A stretch of DNA of 64,000 nucleotides from Metopolophium dirhodum (taxonomy: Eukaryota; Arthropoda; Insecta; Hemiptera; Aphididae), in the NCBI RefSeq assembly GCF_019925205.1, contig NC_083560.1, forward strand, positions 100,406,083 through 100,470,082, given 5' to 3'. A program made the translations under genes and the position numbers. The notes beneath the pieces are model-generated. The model was not told where the DNA came from and made no database searches. It worked only from the letters and a program-made list of their open reading frames with translations. Below are positions 48,790-59,867 of this stretch, piece after piece (within the stretch, counting starts at the first letter, position 1; every line of letters starts with the position of its first letter).

Positions 48790-50010
48790 ACATTTTAGAT
48801 TCTGATCGGAGCGATAAATGTATTGATTTTACAATGTTGTGTTTTTTTTTTTGTGTGTGTGTACACGATAAGTTGTCGAAATAATGCTTCTATTTTCAAA
48901 CTCAGTAGCTTTTCTGGTTGGAAAGTGAATCTATTTGATGCATTGGGGATTTTTTGAATTCAAAAGCACCAAGAAAAACCAAAAAAAAAAATTAAGGAAA
49001 AACGGGAATTTTTACGCAAAATCAATTTTTTAAAAATCGATTTTAGATATTGTAACTCTAAAACAAATTATCGTAAAAACATGAAATTTTCACAAAATGT
49101 TTATAGTAACATCTTTTATAAATGATACAATTTTCAAAACTTTTAAAGTTATTTATAGACATTTAAAATTTTCAATCTTTTTAGTTTTTTTTTCTATAAA
49201 TGACAATACATTTTTATTCGTTGGTAAAAAAGCATCAAAATTTAATACATGGCTTCTAATATATTGTCACAACAGTAGTTAAAAAATATTAAAAATACAT
49301 AGTCACAATTTTTTTTTTAATAAGCATTGAAAGTTCGAATTTTGACAAAATACGTAAAAATCACGTAAATTTGCAATTTATTTTGAGTTAGAAATTCATG
49401 AAATATTTTCTTTTTAAATCTAAGGTTTGAAAATTCTAAACAAGATTCTTCATGAGTTTGTCTTTGTACTTTTATCAAATAAAAAATGTCTACTGGAAAG
49501 TCAAATTAAATTTTTATGAGCATTTGAATTACAATATTAGATATTCACTCAATTTCTGTTGTACCGATATTCTTATTTTTATGTTATAACAGGCATGTTT
49601 TTTTTTATAACCATTTAAAGTTCAAATTTTGACAAAATTTATTTAATTGAAAATTTACAAATTCTTTAGTTGTTAAAAATTTATGAAGTATTTAACTTTT
49701 ATAGCTAAGCGTTGAAAATTTGAAACAAGGTTCCACGTAACATAATAATTATAATTAATTATTAATCTAATTTGATTAATTTGGAATTTATTTTATAGGT
49801 ACCTATTTTTTTTAAAAATAATAACAATAAAATTAATATTGTATAAAATATCCTAGACTGTCAACTTGTCTCCGATCAGAATCGTTTTTGGTATACAATG
49901 ATATTATATTATTGAATTCAAATTTAATACCATCCATTACAGTAACCCATTTGTAACATACTGTACAGCAGAGCGACATCCACTTACTTACCCGCTTTTT
50001 TTTAATTAGA
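48790..50010 (+). repeat. A+T-rich family element (about 1.2 kb) in the glycoprotein 5' intron
   Basis: Begins TTTTAGATTCTGATCGGAGC and ends CAGCAGAGCGACATCCACTT followed by ACTTACCCGC, with the subterminal GATCAGAATCG near 49873. Both ends and the internal repeated unit are recognisable. Frames inside it, such as the 100-codon one on minus at 49833-50135, are not genes. Confidence 0.75.
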
Positions 50011-50415
50011 ATTTGTAATTCCCCTTCAAATAACAAAAAACACATTACAATTTTCATAACTCGAAATTTGTAGTAAGTCAAATTATTTTTTTTTCCCGTG
50101 AGCTTTAAGTTACCGAGAGTACATTGTAATAGCATTTTCTATACATGATAAAATTTTCAAAATATTTTTATTTGTTTTAACTCGATTATTCTCGATAATA
50201 TATAATAATTATAATTTTTATCAAAATTCTAACTTCAGACGCTCGTGAAGCTCATTCTGAATTTTATGAAATTTGAAATTAATATTTGTTATGTTTTTCA
50301 ATAAAATAAATTCACAGCCCTGGTTATAACATTTTTTTTATACTTTGAATATTTATTACTTAAAATTGTGTATAATAATCATATTCTGTTATTATTATTT
50401 AGGTAATCAGTCAAT

Positions 50416-52353
50416 ATGTATTTTAACCAAGTACTATTTGTAGTCATTGCAAACATCATAAATTTCACTCTCGGATTTATTGCGTACGATTGTGGAGGGT
50501 CGAATCTAAATATCACTTCATTTGACAGCCTGGAAGTAGAAAAATGTGATATTCCAATACCAACAGAAACGCAACAGATACAACGAATACAATTATTACA
50601 AAAAATTGAAACATATCCAGTTATTTTTAAATCGTGTTTAATATCTGTGGATTATTTTATAACGAGATGCTCGGCGTTTGAAGATGCGCAAGTGGTGGAG
50701 GGCGGATACTTTTCTGACATTATCGAACTAGGAAGTGCTCGATGTTCAGAGGTTCATCAGAAACAATCCTATACTTTTCCACTAAGAAGTGTAGTTACAG
50801 ACTTAAAAATCAACGAAACAACATATGTTTCAAATACAATGGTAGGGTCACTAGATAAGTATGGCAATTGTAAAGGCGAACATTTTAAATCAAATAAAGG
50901 GGAATGGGAAAACGTCGTTGTCCAAGCAAAATTTAAAATATTGTTATCTGAAGGTATGGCAACAGCGAACACCAAAGATAACATTCTTATACTTCCAACA
51001 GGTACAAAACTTAAATTATCAGATAATTACGGCATTGATGCTTTTAAAGGTGAAACCATCTGGTCAAACAATAACATGAACTGCGAAGAACACGATTTCA
51101 GTGTCCTATATGATGGACCAGCGTCATTAGTTACGTCAAATACTATTGATGAAATTTCAAAGACATACACTTATATCGTGGAGACTGACAAAATAGTCTT
51201 TGCTTTAAAAAAAGTCAAAAAAACGTTTGCCTGCACAGGAATTCCAGTTATTCAGACTGAACATATGCAGTTATTAATTTTAACAGAACCTACATTTTTA
51301 AATTATTTTACACGAACAACTATAACTACTCAAAACACTGATTTGTTAGCCTACATAAATACAAAATTTGTTTATGTCGAAAATTTCTTTAAATCAACAA
51401 TTACATCGTTGTATAACGATATAATACTAAAACAATGTGAGCTAGAAAGAAAATTACTAGAGCAACGACTCACATTAGCGTCTTCTAGTCTTTCGGAGTT
51501 TGCGTATTTAATGGGCGGTGGACCAGGGTTTACGGCAATAAAAGTCAGTGAAATTATTTACTTGATAAAATGCAAAAAAGTTAACGTAGAAATATCACAA
51601 AAAAATAATTGTTTTAATGAACTGCCGGTGTTATACAATAACAAAACATTATTTATGGCTCCCAAAACACATATTTTACAAAAATTTGGAACACAGGTAG
51701 ACTGCAATGTACTTCTACCACCTGCATTCGAATTGGGCGGTGATTGGTTTGCCATTCTACCAAATATACAGGAAATTAAGAAACCACAAAAGCTTAAGCC
51801 AGCTACGTCCTGGACATGGTCGTACAAAAATCCGGATTTCCTAATGAATGCCGGTATATATACACAGGACACAATGAAAGCTTTTCAACAGCATATATTG
51901 TTCCCGCAAGAAGTGAAAGCTGCTACGAATAATATAATCAGACAATCTATGGGATATGATACGACTAACCAAGGTCTGCAATTCAAATATTTGATAGACG
52001 AAAACACGATCGGGAAAATGGTAGAAGATAAGTTATTTAAATTGTGGGGTTGGTTTACGACAGTTGGAACTTTTGTGTCTGGGCTAATGGGAATATTCTT
52101 TGTTGTAAAATTAATATTAACAATTGTTGACACAGGTATTAATATTACTTTTTTATATCAAACCTTTGGGTGGAGTACAAAACTTCTGGCAGGATTATTT
52201 TCTAGCATTACCCATAATTTAATACTCCGGTCTCATAAGCATAAATTCATGAAAAACCAAGAGTTTGATGAAGACTCTTTGGAAAGAAAAAATGTTCAGC
52301 GTTATACTAATAAAACCAATATTTACCCAAATATTCCGTTTGAAATGGTTTAA
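50416..52353 (+). CDS. Chuvirus-like (Jingchuvirales) glycoprotein, endogenous, intact
   Basis: An uninterrupted 645-codon frame of viral type in an animal genome. The pattern is that of chuvirus surface glycoproteins, which also occur as captured env genes in arthropod BEL/Pao elements: a signal peptide (residues 1 to about 20, hydrophobic, before FIAYDCGG), then a Cys-rich ectodomain with the diagnostic N-terminal AYDC... block followed by NITS. Further in are a GGGPGFTAIK block, conserved CFNELP and DCNVLLPP blocks in the C-terminal half, one strongly hydrophobic membrane region (about 548-572, possibly extended to 600), and a polar cytoplasmic tail of about 45 residues. Several N-x-S/T sites are present. 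No stop or frameshift occurs. No polymerase, capsid or reverse transcriptase lies beside it, and no long terminal repeats were found. An upstream TATA box and 5' UTR intron suggest host-type transcription. Function in the host is unknown; recent insertion and domestication both remain possible. Confidence 0.85.
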   Translation: MYFNQVLFVVIANIINFTLGFIAYDCGGSNLNITSFDSLEVEKCDIPIPTETQQIQRIQLLQKIETYPVIFKSCLISVDYFITRCSAFEDAQVVEGGYFSDIIELGSARCSEVHQKQSYTFPLRSVVTDLKINETTYVSNTMVGSLDKYGNCKGEHFKSNKGEWENVVVQAKFKILLSEGMATANTKDNILILPTGTKLKLSDNYGIDAFKGETIWSNNNMNCEEHDFSVLYDGPASLVTSNTIDEISKTYTYIVETDKIVFALKKVKKTFACTGIPVIQTEHMQLLILTEPTFLNYFTRTTITTQNTDLLAYINTKFVYVENFFKSTITSLYNDIILKQCELERKLLEQRLTLASSSLSEFAYLMGGGPGFTAIKVSEIIYLIKCKKVNVEISQKNNCFNELPVLYNNKTLFMAPKTHILQKFGTQVDCNVLLPPAFELGGDWFAILPNIQEIKKPQKLKPATSWTWSYKNPDFLMNAGIYTQDTMKAFQQHILFPQEVKAATNNIIRQSMGYDTTNQGLQFKYLIDENTIGKMVEDKLFKLWGWFTTVGTFVSGLMGIFFVVKLILTIVDTGINITFLYQTFGWSTKLLAGLFSSITHNLILRSHKHKFMKNQEFDEDSLERKNVQRYTNKTNIYPNIPFEMV

Positions 52354-53364
52354 AATCACTAAAATTAAAAAATTAAAAAATATTTGTACCCATTTTTATT
52401 TAAAAAATAAGTTATGAAAATATTTGTATCATATGTATTTAATAATATATTAAATTATTTATTTTGTATACAAATTAATTTTTATGAGTGTAAATATTGT
52501 TACGGATGATTTTTTTTATTACAACGTAAAATAAATACGTAAAATGTTAATTGCATAATTTGTATTATGCAATTTTGTATTATATTTTATTTTATTATTA
52601 TATATATATATATATATAACTATGCCCTTTTTACATAGATAATATCATGTAAATATTATGACATTTCATAAAATAAAAGCATAGGCGAATTATAATATTA
52701 TAGTATTATAATATTATAATATTATAGTTCGTCAGTTATCCATTATCTATGAACACTAGCATTAATTTAAGTGGTCAATTATAATAAATTGTCATTAATC
52801 CAAATGTTGTGTTTCAATTATTTGTTATATATCAGTACATGTGTTCTGTACATTTGAAGATACATACATAATTTAATTTTAATTTATATACATTATATGA
52901 ACAATGAACATGTTTAGTTTATACAGATTATTTTTTTACATATGTACTGCAAATTGCAATAATATAAATAATTATAGTTATAATTAAAGGTATTTATTTA
53001 CTAAATATTATGTGCAACAATCAACTTTATATTTTATGTAGGTATTATGTTTAAAATTAAAATAAGTAAATAACATCAATATTTACTAATCAAAACTATT
53101 TAAAATGTTGCTAAATGCTAATATTTATTTAGGAGATTAAATTATCGTACAAAAATTGCTTCATGTCACTTATAAGTTACAACGTAAAATACGCAACACT
53201 TTTACTAAAAAATCTATTTAATCGTAATGACAAATTAATATTTTACATGTATTTTAAAAAAGTAATTGGGTTAGAAATATAAATCGAGTTATGGTGTATA
53301 ATAATTTGTATGCTTAATTTATTGGTTAAAATTTCTAAGTAAACAGGAGCTTTAATTAATAAAT

Positions 53365-53640
53365 AGGGCGCGGCTCGTGATTTAGCAGCCACGTTTCACG
53401 CGCCAGTATACATATAAGAAATGCACGGGTGACAATTTATGCTACGACTCCAAACAACCTGAACGACGGTCTGTGTAATAATAATGTACCTCTCCCGCGT
53501 CACTACGCGCGGACCGCGTCGCGTAGACTATGGGCGTGGTTACAGACTGCCGCGACGGCGGCGATACGGCGCACAACGCCATCTCTTGAGCGTTGTATGT
53601 TTTTCACTTTTACCAGGATGGCCTCTTAACGCAAATCTGG
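53365..53640 (-). repeat. G+C-rich repeat, possibly related to the foldback element at 44.6 kb
   Basis: Its right edge, read on the minus strand, is GTTAAGAGGCCATCCTGGTA, close to the left edge TTAAGAGGCCGTCCTGGTA of the element at 44590. The interior is unusually G+C-rich for this window (GACTGCCGCGACGGCGGCGA near 53546) and has frames on the + strand that lack any domain. It may be an element remnant or an unrecognised RNA or promoter sequence. Confidence 0.4.
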
Positions 53641-54599
53641 AACATCACACTGACCGTTATGATACTATTTAATATTAGCGTAAATACTAAATACTAAATA
53701 AGAACTACTGTGATTACTGATTTGTAAATAAATAATTAATTTTGCAATAAAAATGCGTGCGAATATACGTACTTACGTACCAGGTTTGTTATTTTTGTTC
53801 AGTTTCGGACAAATGATTGCGACGGCGACAGGTCATAACGATTACCGCATATATTTCTGTTACATGTATTCTCATCGTCCGCTGTCGCAATGTTTCTGTA
53901 ACTTTTCCACAATGTTACATATTAAGAACCAACTGGGTAAAAAACAAATTGTTACGCAACGCGTATAGTATAGGTATAGAGTGTTGCAATTATAAATTCT
54001 GTTTTGTGTGCAACTCGTGCAAGGAATTATTTTGAGGCCCCAAATTAATATTATAAACTATAATTGTTATTTTTAAAATATAATAAGGAAGTTAAAGTTA
54101 CTTACTTTACTAGTTATTACTTTTCATTATTCATCCCAACAAATCAATAGCAACGTTACCTACTCTACTATAATTAATGTAAAATTTAAATAACTGAATA
54201 AATAGGTCATACGACTTTTTTCTAAAAAAATTGGTGTTATTGCTAAAAAGTAACTAATTTTTATATTAATATTTTGGAAGGTTGGTTTAATATTGTTGTC
54301 GAAAACATTGCATCGATTAATTAATATTTAATTATTATAGTAGTCTATATTTCTATCATATTGTACCTATTATTGTTAATAATTTTTGCGTCAAAACCAC
54401 ATTACGTAGAACAACGTGAATAAGTTCATGGTACAAATAAGTAATAATTTAAATTTTAAAAATTTCATACCGTAATATAGTAAAAATTTATAATTTTATA
54501 AGTCTTCACGAATAATGTTGTTGAATTACAACGAAATAATACTATGATCGTTATTCATCGTTTCAATATATAATTTTATTCAAATTTGAACTTAAAATA

Positions 54600-55625
54600 T
54601 CTATAACAAAATAGGTACTGTGTTAATATATTTTTCTAGAGTTTTGGGTTACTATATTAATAACTTATGAGAATCGTTGTTATAAACTTTCAATTCTTAG
54701 TTAAGGAAATTCAGCATTTTGTAAATTTGTAACTACTAAATAATTTGAAAATATTTGTGATTTAGATGAATTTTGGTCAAAACTCAACTTTAAAGTTTCA
54801 ATGCTAATAAAAAATCATGCTTCCCTTTGTATTCATATACTTAATACTTTTACTAACATTAGAATAACTTATTACGAACATTTTATTAAATGTTTAAGCT
54901 GTTTTACACAGTGAAACATTTTATTTATAATTATAGAAAAAAACTAAAAAATTTTAAAATTTTAAATGTCTATAAATAGCTCAATATTTTTAATACCATA
55001 TCGCATGTAATAGAATGTATAGAAAAAACTAATATAAATATTTATTGAAAATTTCAAGTATCAACGTTGTTATTCGTTTTTGAATTACAACAAAATAAGA
55101 AAATCGTTCCATGAAAAATCATTAATTTACGGATGAATATCTAATGTCGAAAAAATATAACTTCAAATGCTCATGAAAAATTAATTTGACTTTTCGGTAG
55201 GTATACTTTTTTTTGCTAAAGGTAAAACGAATGCGGAATCTTGTATTAAATTATCAAATCTTAGACATAAAAATTAAATTTTAAAAAGAAAAGGTTCACC
55301 GGAAAGTCCCGCTATAGCCATGAGATATTTTCGATTTTTATTAATTTTTTTTTTAACTATTAAATTTAGTTATTTATAAGTATTCTAGTTTTCCAATTTT
55401 TTTGTTTTTTAAAAAAAATTTTACCGGGAAGTAACGATTTTTATTGCCATAAGACACATGTATTTTTTTCTTAACTATTGAATTTCATTATCTATACAAA
55501 TATTCTCGACTGACACAACCACTCAGAATCGTTTTTCGTATACAATGATTTATCATTGAACTCAAATATAACACATCCATTACAACAACATGCTCGACCA
55601 TTATTGTACGACAGATGTACTCACT
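54600..55625 (+). repeat. Degenerate A+T-rich family element (about 1.0 kb)
   Basis: The 3' part is clear: CTCAGAATCGTTTTTCGTAT at 55522 and 'atcattgaactcaaatataacac' after it. The final CAGCAGAGTGACATCC has decayed. Upstream, 'tcttagttaagg..attttgtaaatttgtaac' and 'taaatgtctataaatagctc' match the internal unit. The 5' signature was not found. Confidence 0.6.
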
Positions 55626-56012
55626 TGTTAACCTTTTTGTATTCTCCATTTTATATTATTTCATATGGTTCTTATTGTAGTGTAATTTCGTTTTGTTTTC
55701 TGTTATATTTAACGTTTTCAGAAACTTTTTTAATATCTACAAATAAGTATAATATTATAACACTGATAACTTTTAGTACAATAGTAACTAAACCTATTAA
55801 TTATTATTGTGGTACTACCTACTACTATTCTTTTTATCATTATGACTTATTATGTTATATTCCTTCACATAATATCCACTCAAACAGTAACCACCACAAG
55901 ACATACATATTAATATATTTTACAACATACAATTTTTAAAAAAATACGATAAATGCTAATGAAATCATAAAAAATAAACAAACATTTACCAAAGCAAAAA
56001 ATAAATTGTTAC

Positions 56013-56196
56013 CTACGTCATATTGTTGCTGTAGCACTGTCGTGGCGACGTTGTATTTGTAATCTGTTCCATTGTCTCCGAGATCTATAATTATTATTAT
56101 AATGTTTAGTTAATAAATTTTAATGAGGTTTAACCAAACTAGTTTCAGCTGTTTAAAATAGATATTTACTTATATCACGGATACGAGATATTATAT
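56013..56196 (-). CDS. Two short candidate exons, possibly a dynein light chain Tctex-type gene
   Basis: Minus-strand pieces 56170-56196 and 56013-56084 each have AG acceptors and GTAA donors and join in phase. They read ISRIRD then LGDNGTDYKYNVATTVLQQ. The DYKYNVATTVLQQ part resembles a core strand of the Tctex-1 fold (YKYxVxxxIxQQ), a weak similarity. Upstream and downstream exons were not found. If real, the gene is divergent from the coiled-coil gene at 56325. It could equally be a decayed fragment. Confidence 0.3.
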
Positions 56197-56324
56197 CTGA
56201 TTATAATATTTTATAGTTACACAACAAACCTTTTATCAACAATTTTTCAATAATTTAGGTAATACTTATTTTTAAAAGCGATCATATTTTAAATTTATAA
56301 AAAAAATTCTCTGAAAAAAACAAT

Positions 56325-58536
56325 ATGAATGAATACCAACGAGTGGAAATGATGGAAGATAAACGATGGACAAATATTTTGAAATGTGACATTATGGAAA
56401 ATATTACGAAATTGGGAGATGCAGAGCAACATGATCGTTTTGCAGAAATGGATGTCAATTTGGTAAATGAAAATATTAATCTTCAAGACATGAAAAAAAA
56501 TATTGGAAAATATTATGAACAATTTAAAGTGGTAAATGGAGATTTTAAAGATATAATTTTATCAGGTGCTGGAAGTAAGAGTTTGTTGGAAAGATACAGA
56601 CATTTACATCCAGATAAAATAAAATTGAGCATGAATAATTCTATACACACAATAACTAATGCCTCAAATGCACGAGTTAGACGATTTAAAATAGCATTAA
56701 AAAAATTGGAGGATATACATAGACACCCGAATCCAAAGAAAGGTAAACAGAAACATATCAAAAGACACAAAATGGAAGCAACAATGGGAAAAATTGTAAA
56801 CAAAGTTAAGAGAATTGCACTGGTCGACTCGACCAAAAGAACGACCAAAAATATGGTCGATGGTGTTAAACAAAATTTAATCAAGTATGATACAGTAATA
56901 GAACAATTACAAAACGACGCTAAATCAATGGCCGTGATCATTATGAAAGAAATTGAAACTGGTACAAACTTTAACCAAGACTCAGTGAATTATGTTAAAA
57001 GTTATTTTGCCGAGAAGGATGCAGAAGAAAAATCTATCAATACAAACACGTCTTACCTAGACAAAATAAATGCAATAATGGATTCAATGGAACGCAGTAG
57101 GTAAATTATATAATATTTTTATTTAAAGTTTACAAAATAGTGTACCCAAGATTTTAAAATAAACTGCAATCCGTAATTATACGAATGTAAATATGTATAC
57201 ATTATTACAATATTCCTACAGTTGAATACAATTTAGTTATTTATGAAATATCATTTGAAAAACGAATTAATTTTTTAATCATTAATTAAATACGTATTCA
57301 CTTATTGCTATCAAATAAATAAAGTCTCTAAATTTGTTATTTAATTTAGAAAGTCATTAATGCAAGAAAAACCGGCCACAAAAACTGAAAAAAGATTTTA
57401 TTCAGAACTTCCGTGGACAATTGATACAACTACCGAAGCTGATACTACTATTGCTGAAAATGATAAAAATAAAGAAACAAAAAATAATAACAATAATTGG
57501 TGTAGTAATATTTCACAATTTGGAATAATGTACTACGTCCATCCAGATGACAAAACTAAATTTTTGAACAATTTAAAAAATGATATAAACGTTTCATCTA
57601 TAGACTATAAGTTTCCTGAAAATATCTTTAATTATGTAACTCTTAGTGATATTCAACCAACAAACGATGAGTTAGCCGCTGATTACATACTAAATCAATC
57701 AGAGTATAATAATATAGACGATTTGGTAAAATATGTTGAGTGTACAAAAAATGATTTAATATACTTAAGCAAGTTGTCAACTTTAAGAACAAGTTTACGG
57801 AGTTTATTATTGAAGGAAAGGTTGTATAAAAAAGAGACTATTGATAAATTGAAACTTTTGACTATCAAAGATATTGAATTCACTAAACAAGTGGAGAGTT
57901 TCAAAACATTCATTGATGGCCAAAACAAAAAAATGTCTAATCTTGACAAAATGAAAACTCATTATTTGAAATTGTTTAATGATTTGTATTTTTACATGGA
58001 CAATATTAAAATGATACTTAAAAAACTCGATGTAAGTGTTTCATTGTATTTAAATATTTAAAATATCATATTTAATGTTATCGATATTTTAGGTTTCAAT
58101 TGACGATTCTAAACAATTCGAATTTATAAAAACTCTTACTTCACAAGAAAATACAATAGATAATGGCACTGAGGAATTAATGAAATCAATAGAAGACATA
58201 AAATCTATGATTGTTATAATTAATGGAAAATTTAGGTGGTGTAATTTGATAATTCCGGATGAATTCGATTCCAAACAATTGAATTTTGCTCGTGCGATGT
58301 ATGTGTATAAAGTTCAAGAATTCATACAGGCAGAATTAACGAAGAAAAAAATTAAATTGTCCCTTTTAATAAAAAAAAATAAAGCGGATGATATGCCAAA
58401 AAAATCTGAGTACATCTTAACTAGAGATGATATGAAACGACAAGCCGAACTAATTGTAAAAATGTTTAATGAAAAGGATACGGATAGTTCAAAAAATAAA
58501 AGAAAACCAATTTCTTTCAGAAAAAGTTTTATTTAA
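56325..58536 (+). CDS. Lysine-rich coiled-coil protein of 633 residues, function unknown
   Basis: Not recognised. Three exons (56325-57100, 57350-58031, 58093-58536) join in phase to 633 residues plus stop; splice sites are AG|GTAAAT/TTTAG|A and GAT|GTAAGT/TTTAG|G. The start is the first ATG after an A-rich leader (AACAATATGAATG). The protein is rich in Lys, Asn, Ile and Asp, with heptad-like helices at about 15-75, 115-250 and 335-480 (for example LVNENINLQDMKKNIGKYYE, a charged helix). A basic patch HRHPNPKKGKQKHIKRHK is at about 128-145. There is no signal peptide or membrane segment, and no enzyme motif. Length and composition resemble axonemal or centrosomal coiled-coil proteins, but this is only an impression. 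A+T-driven codon use matches its neighbours. Confidence 0.8.
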
Positions 58537-59867
58537 GTAGTTTGACGAAATTAATTAAAATTTATTATGTTTGGATTAGCAAATAAATAACAATTTTAAT
58601 CAAAATTCTAGAAATATTAATTTACTAATTAAGTGTTATTCCCCGTTTAAAGTTTAAAACAAAATTGTTCACGTTTCCTTTATTTTTTATCTTCTCTGTG
58701 ACTGCTCCACTGAAGTGTTTAAATCGAGTTTCATCTACTATCGGTAAGTTAGGTATTATCGTTGGTAAATGTCCATAAAGTCATAACGGTACATATCTAT
58801 TGGGCATTATTGGCTAATATAGACTTAGTTTTGGGTAAATTACTTTTGAAAATAATAATAAAATTACTTTAGGTATCTACCTACTCGCATTAGTTGTTAC
58901 ATTCAATATTTTTATTTAAATAACATTCGCGTTACTCAACATTAATTTTTCCACATTAGGTTCATTACTTTTTCATTTAAAAAGTAGGGAATTACAAATA
59001 ACGATACTTTGAATTACAAAATCAGTCCATTACGGTTAACGAATAATAAGAAGTAATATAGTTAGCTAATAAATAATTAAAAAATAATGGTATAATATTA
59101 GATATACCTACACTTATAACCTACCGTTATACCTACCTATATTAATTGTATAGATATAACATTGATCTTATATAGGTACCTACTGTAAAATGTTTAAGTA
59201 TTATTCACGGTATTTGGTGGTTGGCTTTTGCCGATTGGTGAGGTTATGAGTAAACCATAGTTTAAAATAATTACCTACTAATATTATTGACATTTATTAC
59301 TGATATTAAAAATCAATTTCGTTGCAATAGCGTTAATTTAAATAAAATGTTAAAATAACATTACTTCAACGTTACTGAAAAGATAATTTCGTTACAATAA
59401 TTTGTAACTTGCGTTACATTATAGTACCCAACACATACCGTCTATACTCATATACTCATATATATAGATTCCATATTATAGATCTCATTGCTTTTAAGTT
59501 TTATTTAATAAATAATTATTAAACCGTAGCCTATAGATATTGTTTCATGTTTGTTACAATATATGTTTTTTAACAATGCTAAAAGTACTGTTCAGAGACA
59601 TAATAAACGCGAACGTCTCTGTCAAATTTTAAACTGTTAACGAACACTAATTGCGTGGCGGTAAATTAAGGTTTTGGGAAAATATGGGTTTAGAGAAAAT
59701 GTCGTATCAAACAAAATGTTGTTCATGACAAATTCTTATCTGCTTAGAACTTATACAGATAAGAGACAACGAGTGAGCCAGAAACACATTTTTTTACAAT
59801 ATTTTTTGTTACATATTTTCGATATAATTTATTATTTGAGTTGCTAGGTTTTAAGTACACTATAACA
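58537..59867. other. Intergenic spacer with degenerate 'cgttac' rich sequence
   Basis: No gene supported. From about 58880 to 59430 words such as 'cgttactcaac', 'aacgttactgaaaag' and 'cttgcgttacatta' recur on both strands, as in decayed inverted repeats of a mobile element; the 19260-19400 stretch is similar. The promoter of MRPS18B should lie near 59700-59860; no motif could be assigned. Confidence 0.4.

Larger units (their letters stand above)
52354..56012. other. 3' flank of the glycoprotein gene and repeat-rich spacer
   Basis: AATAAA words at 52529-52534 and 52673-52678 are candidate polyadenylation signals. A (TA)n microsatellite is at 52598-52619 and an ATATT palindromic tract at 52693-52733. 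A G+C-rich patch at 53365-53640 is described separately, and a family repeat covers about 54600-55625. No gene supported; the 127-codon frame at 55556-55939 lies across the end of the repeat. Confidence 0.45.

Noticed and set aside
55556..55939. 127-codon + frame rich in Tyr, Ile, Ser and Thr
   Set aside because: Starts inside a decayed family repeat and continues through low-complexity 'attactatt' sequence.
56513..56941. 142-codon - frame
   Set aside because: Exact antisense of the 633-residue coiled-coil gene, a by-product of its Lys/Asn-rich codons.
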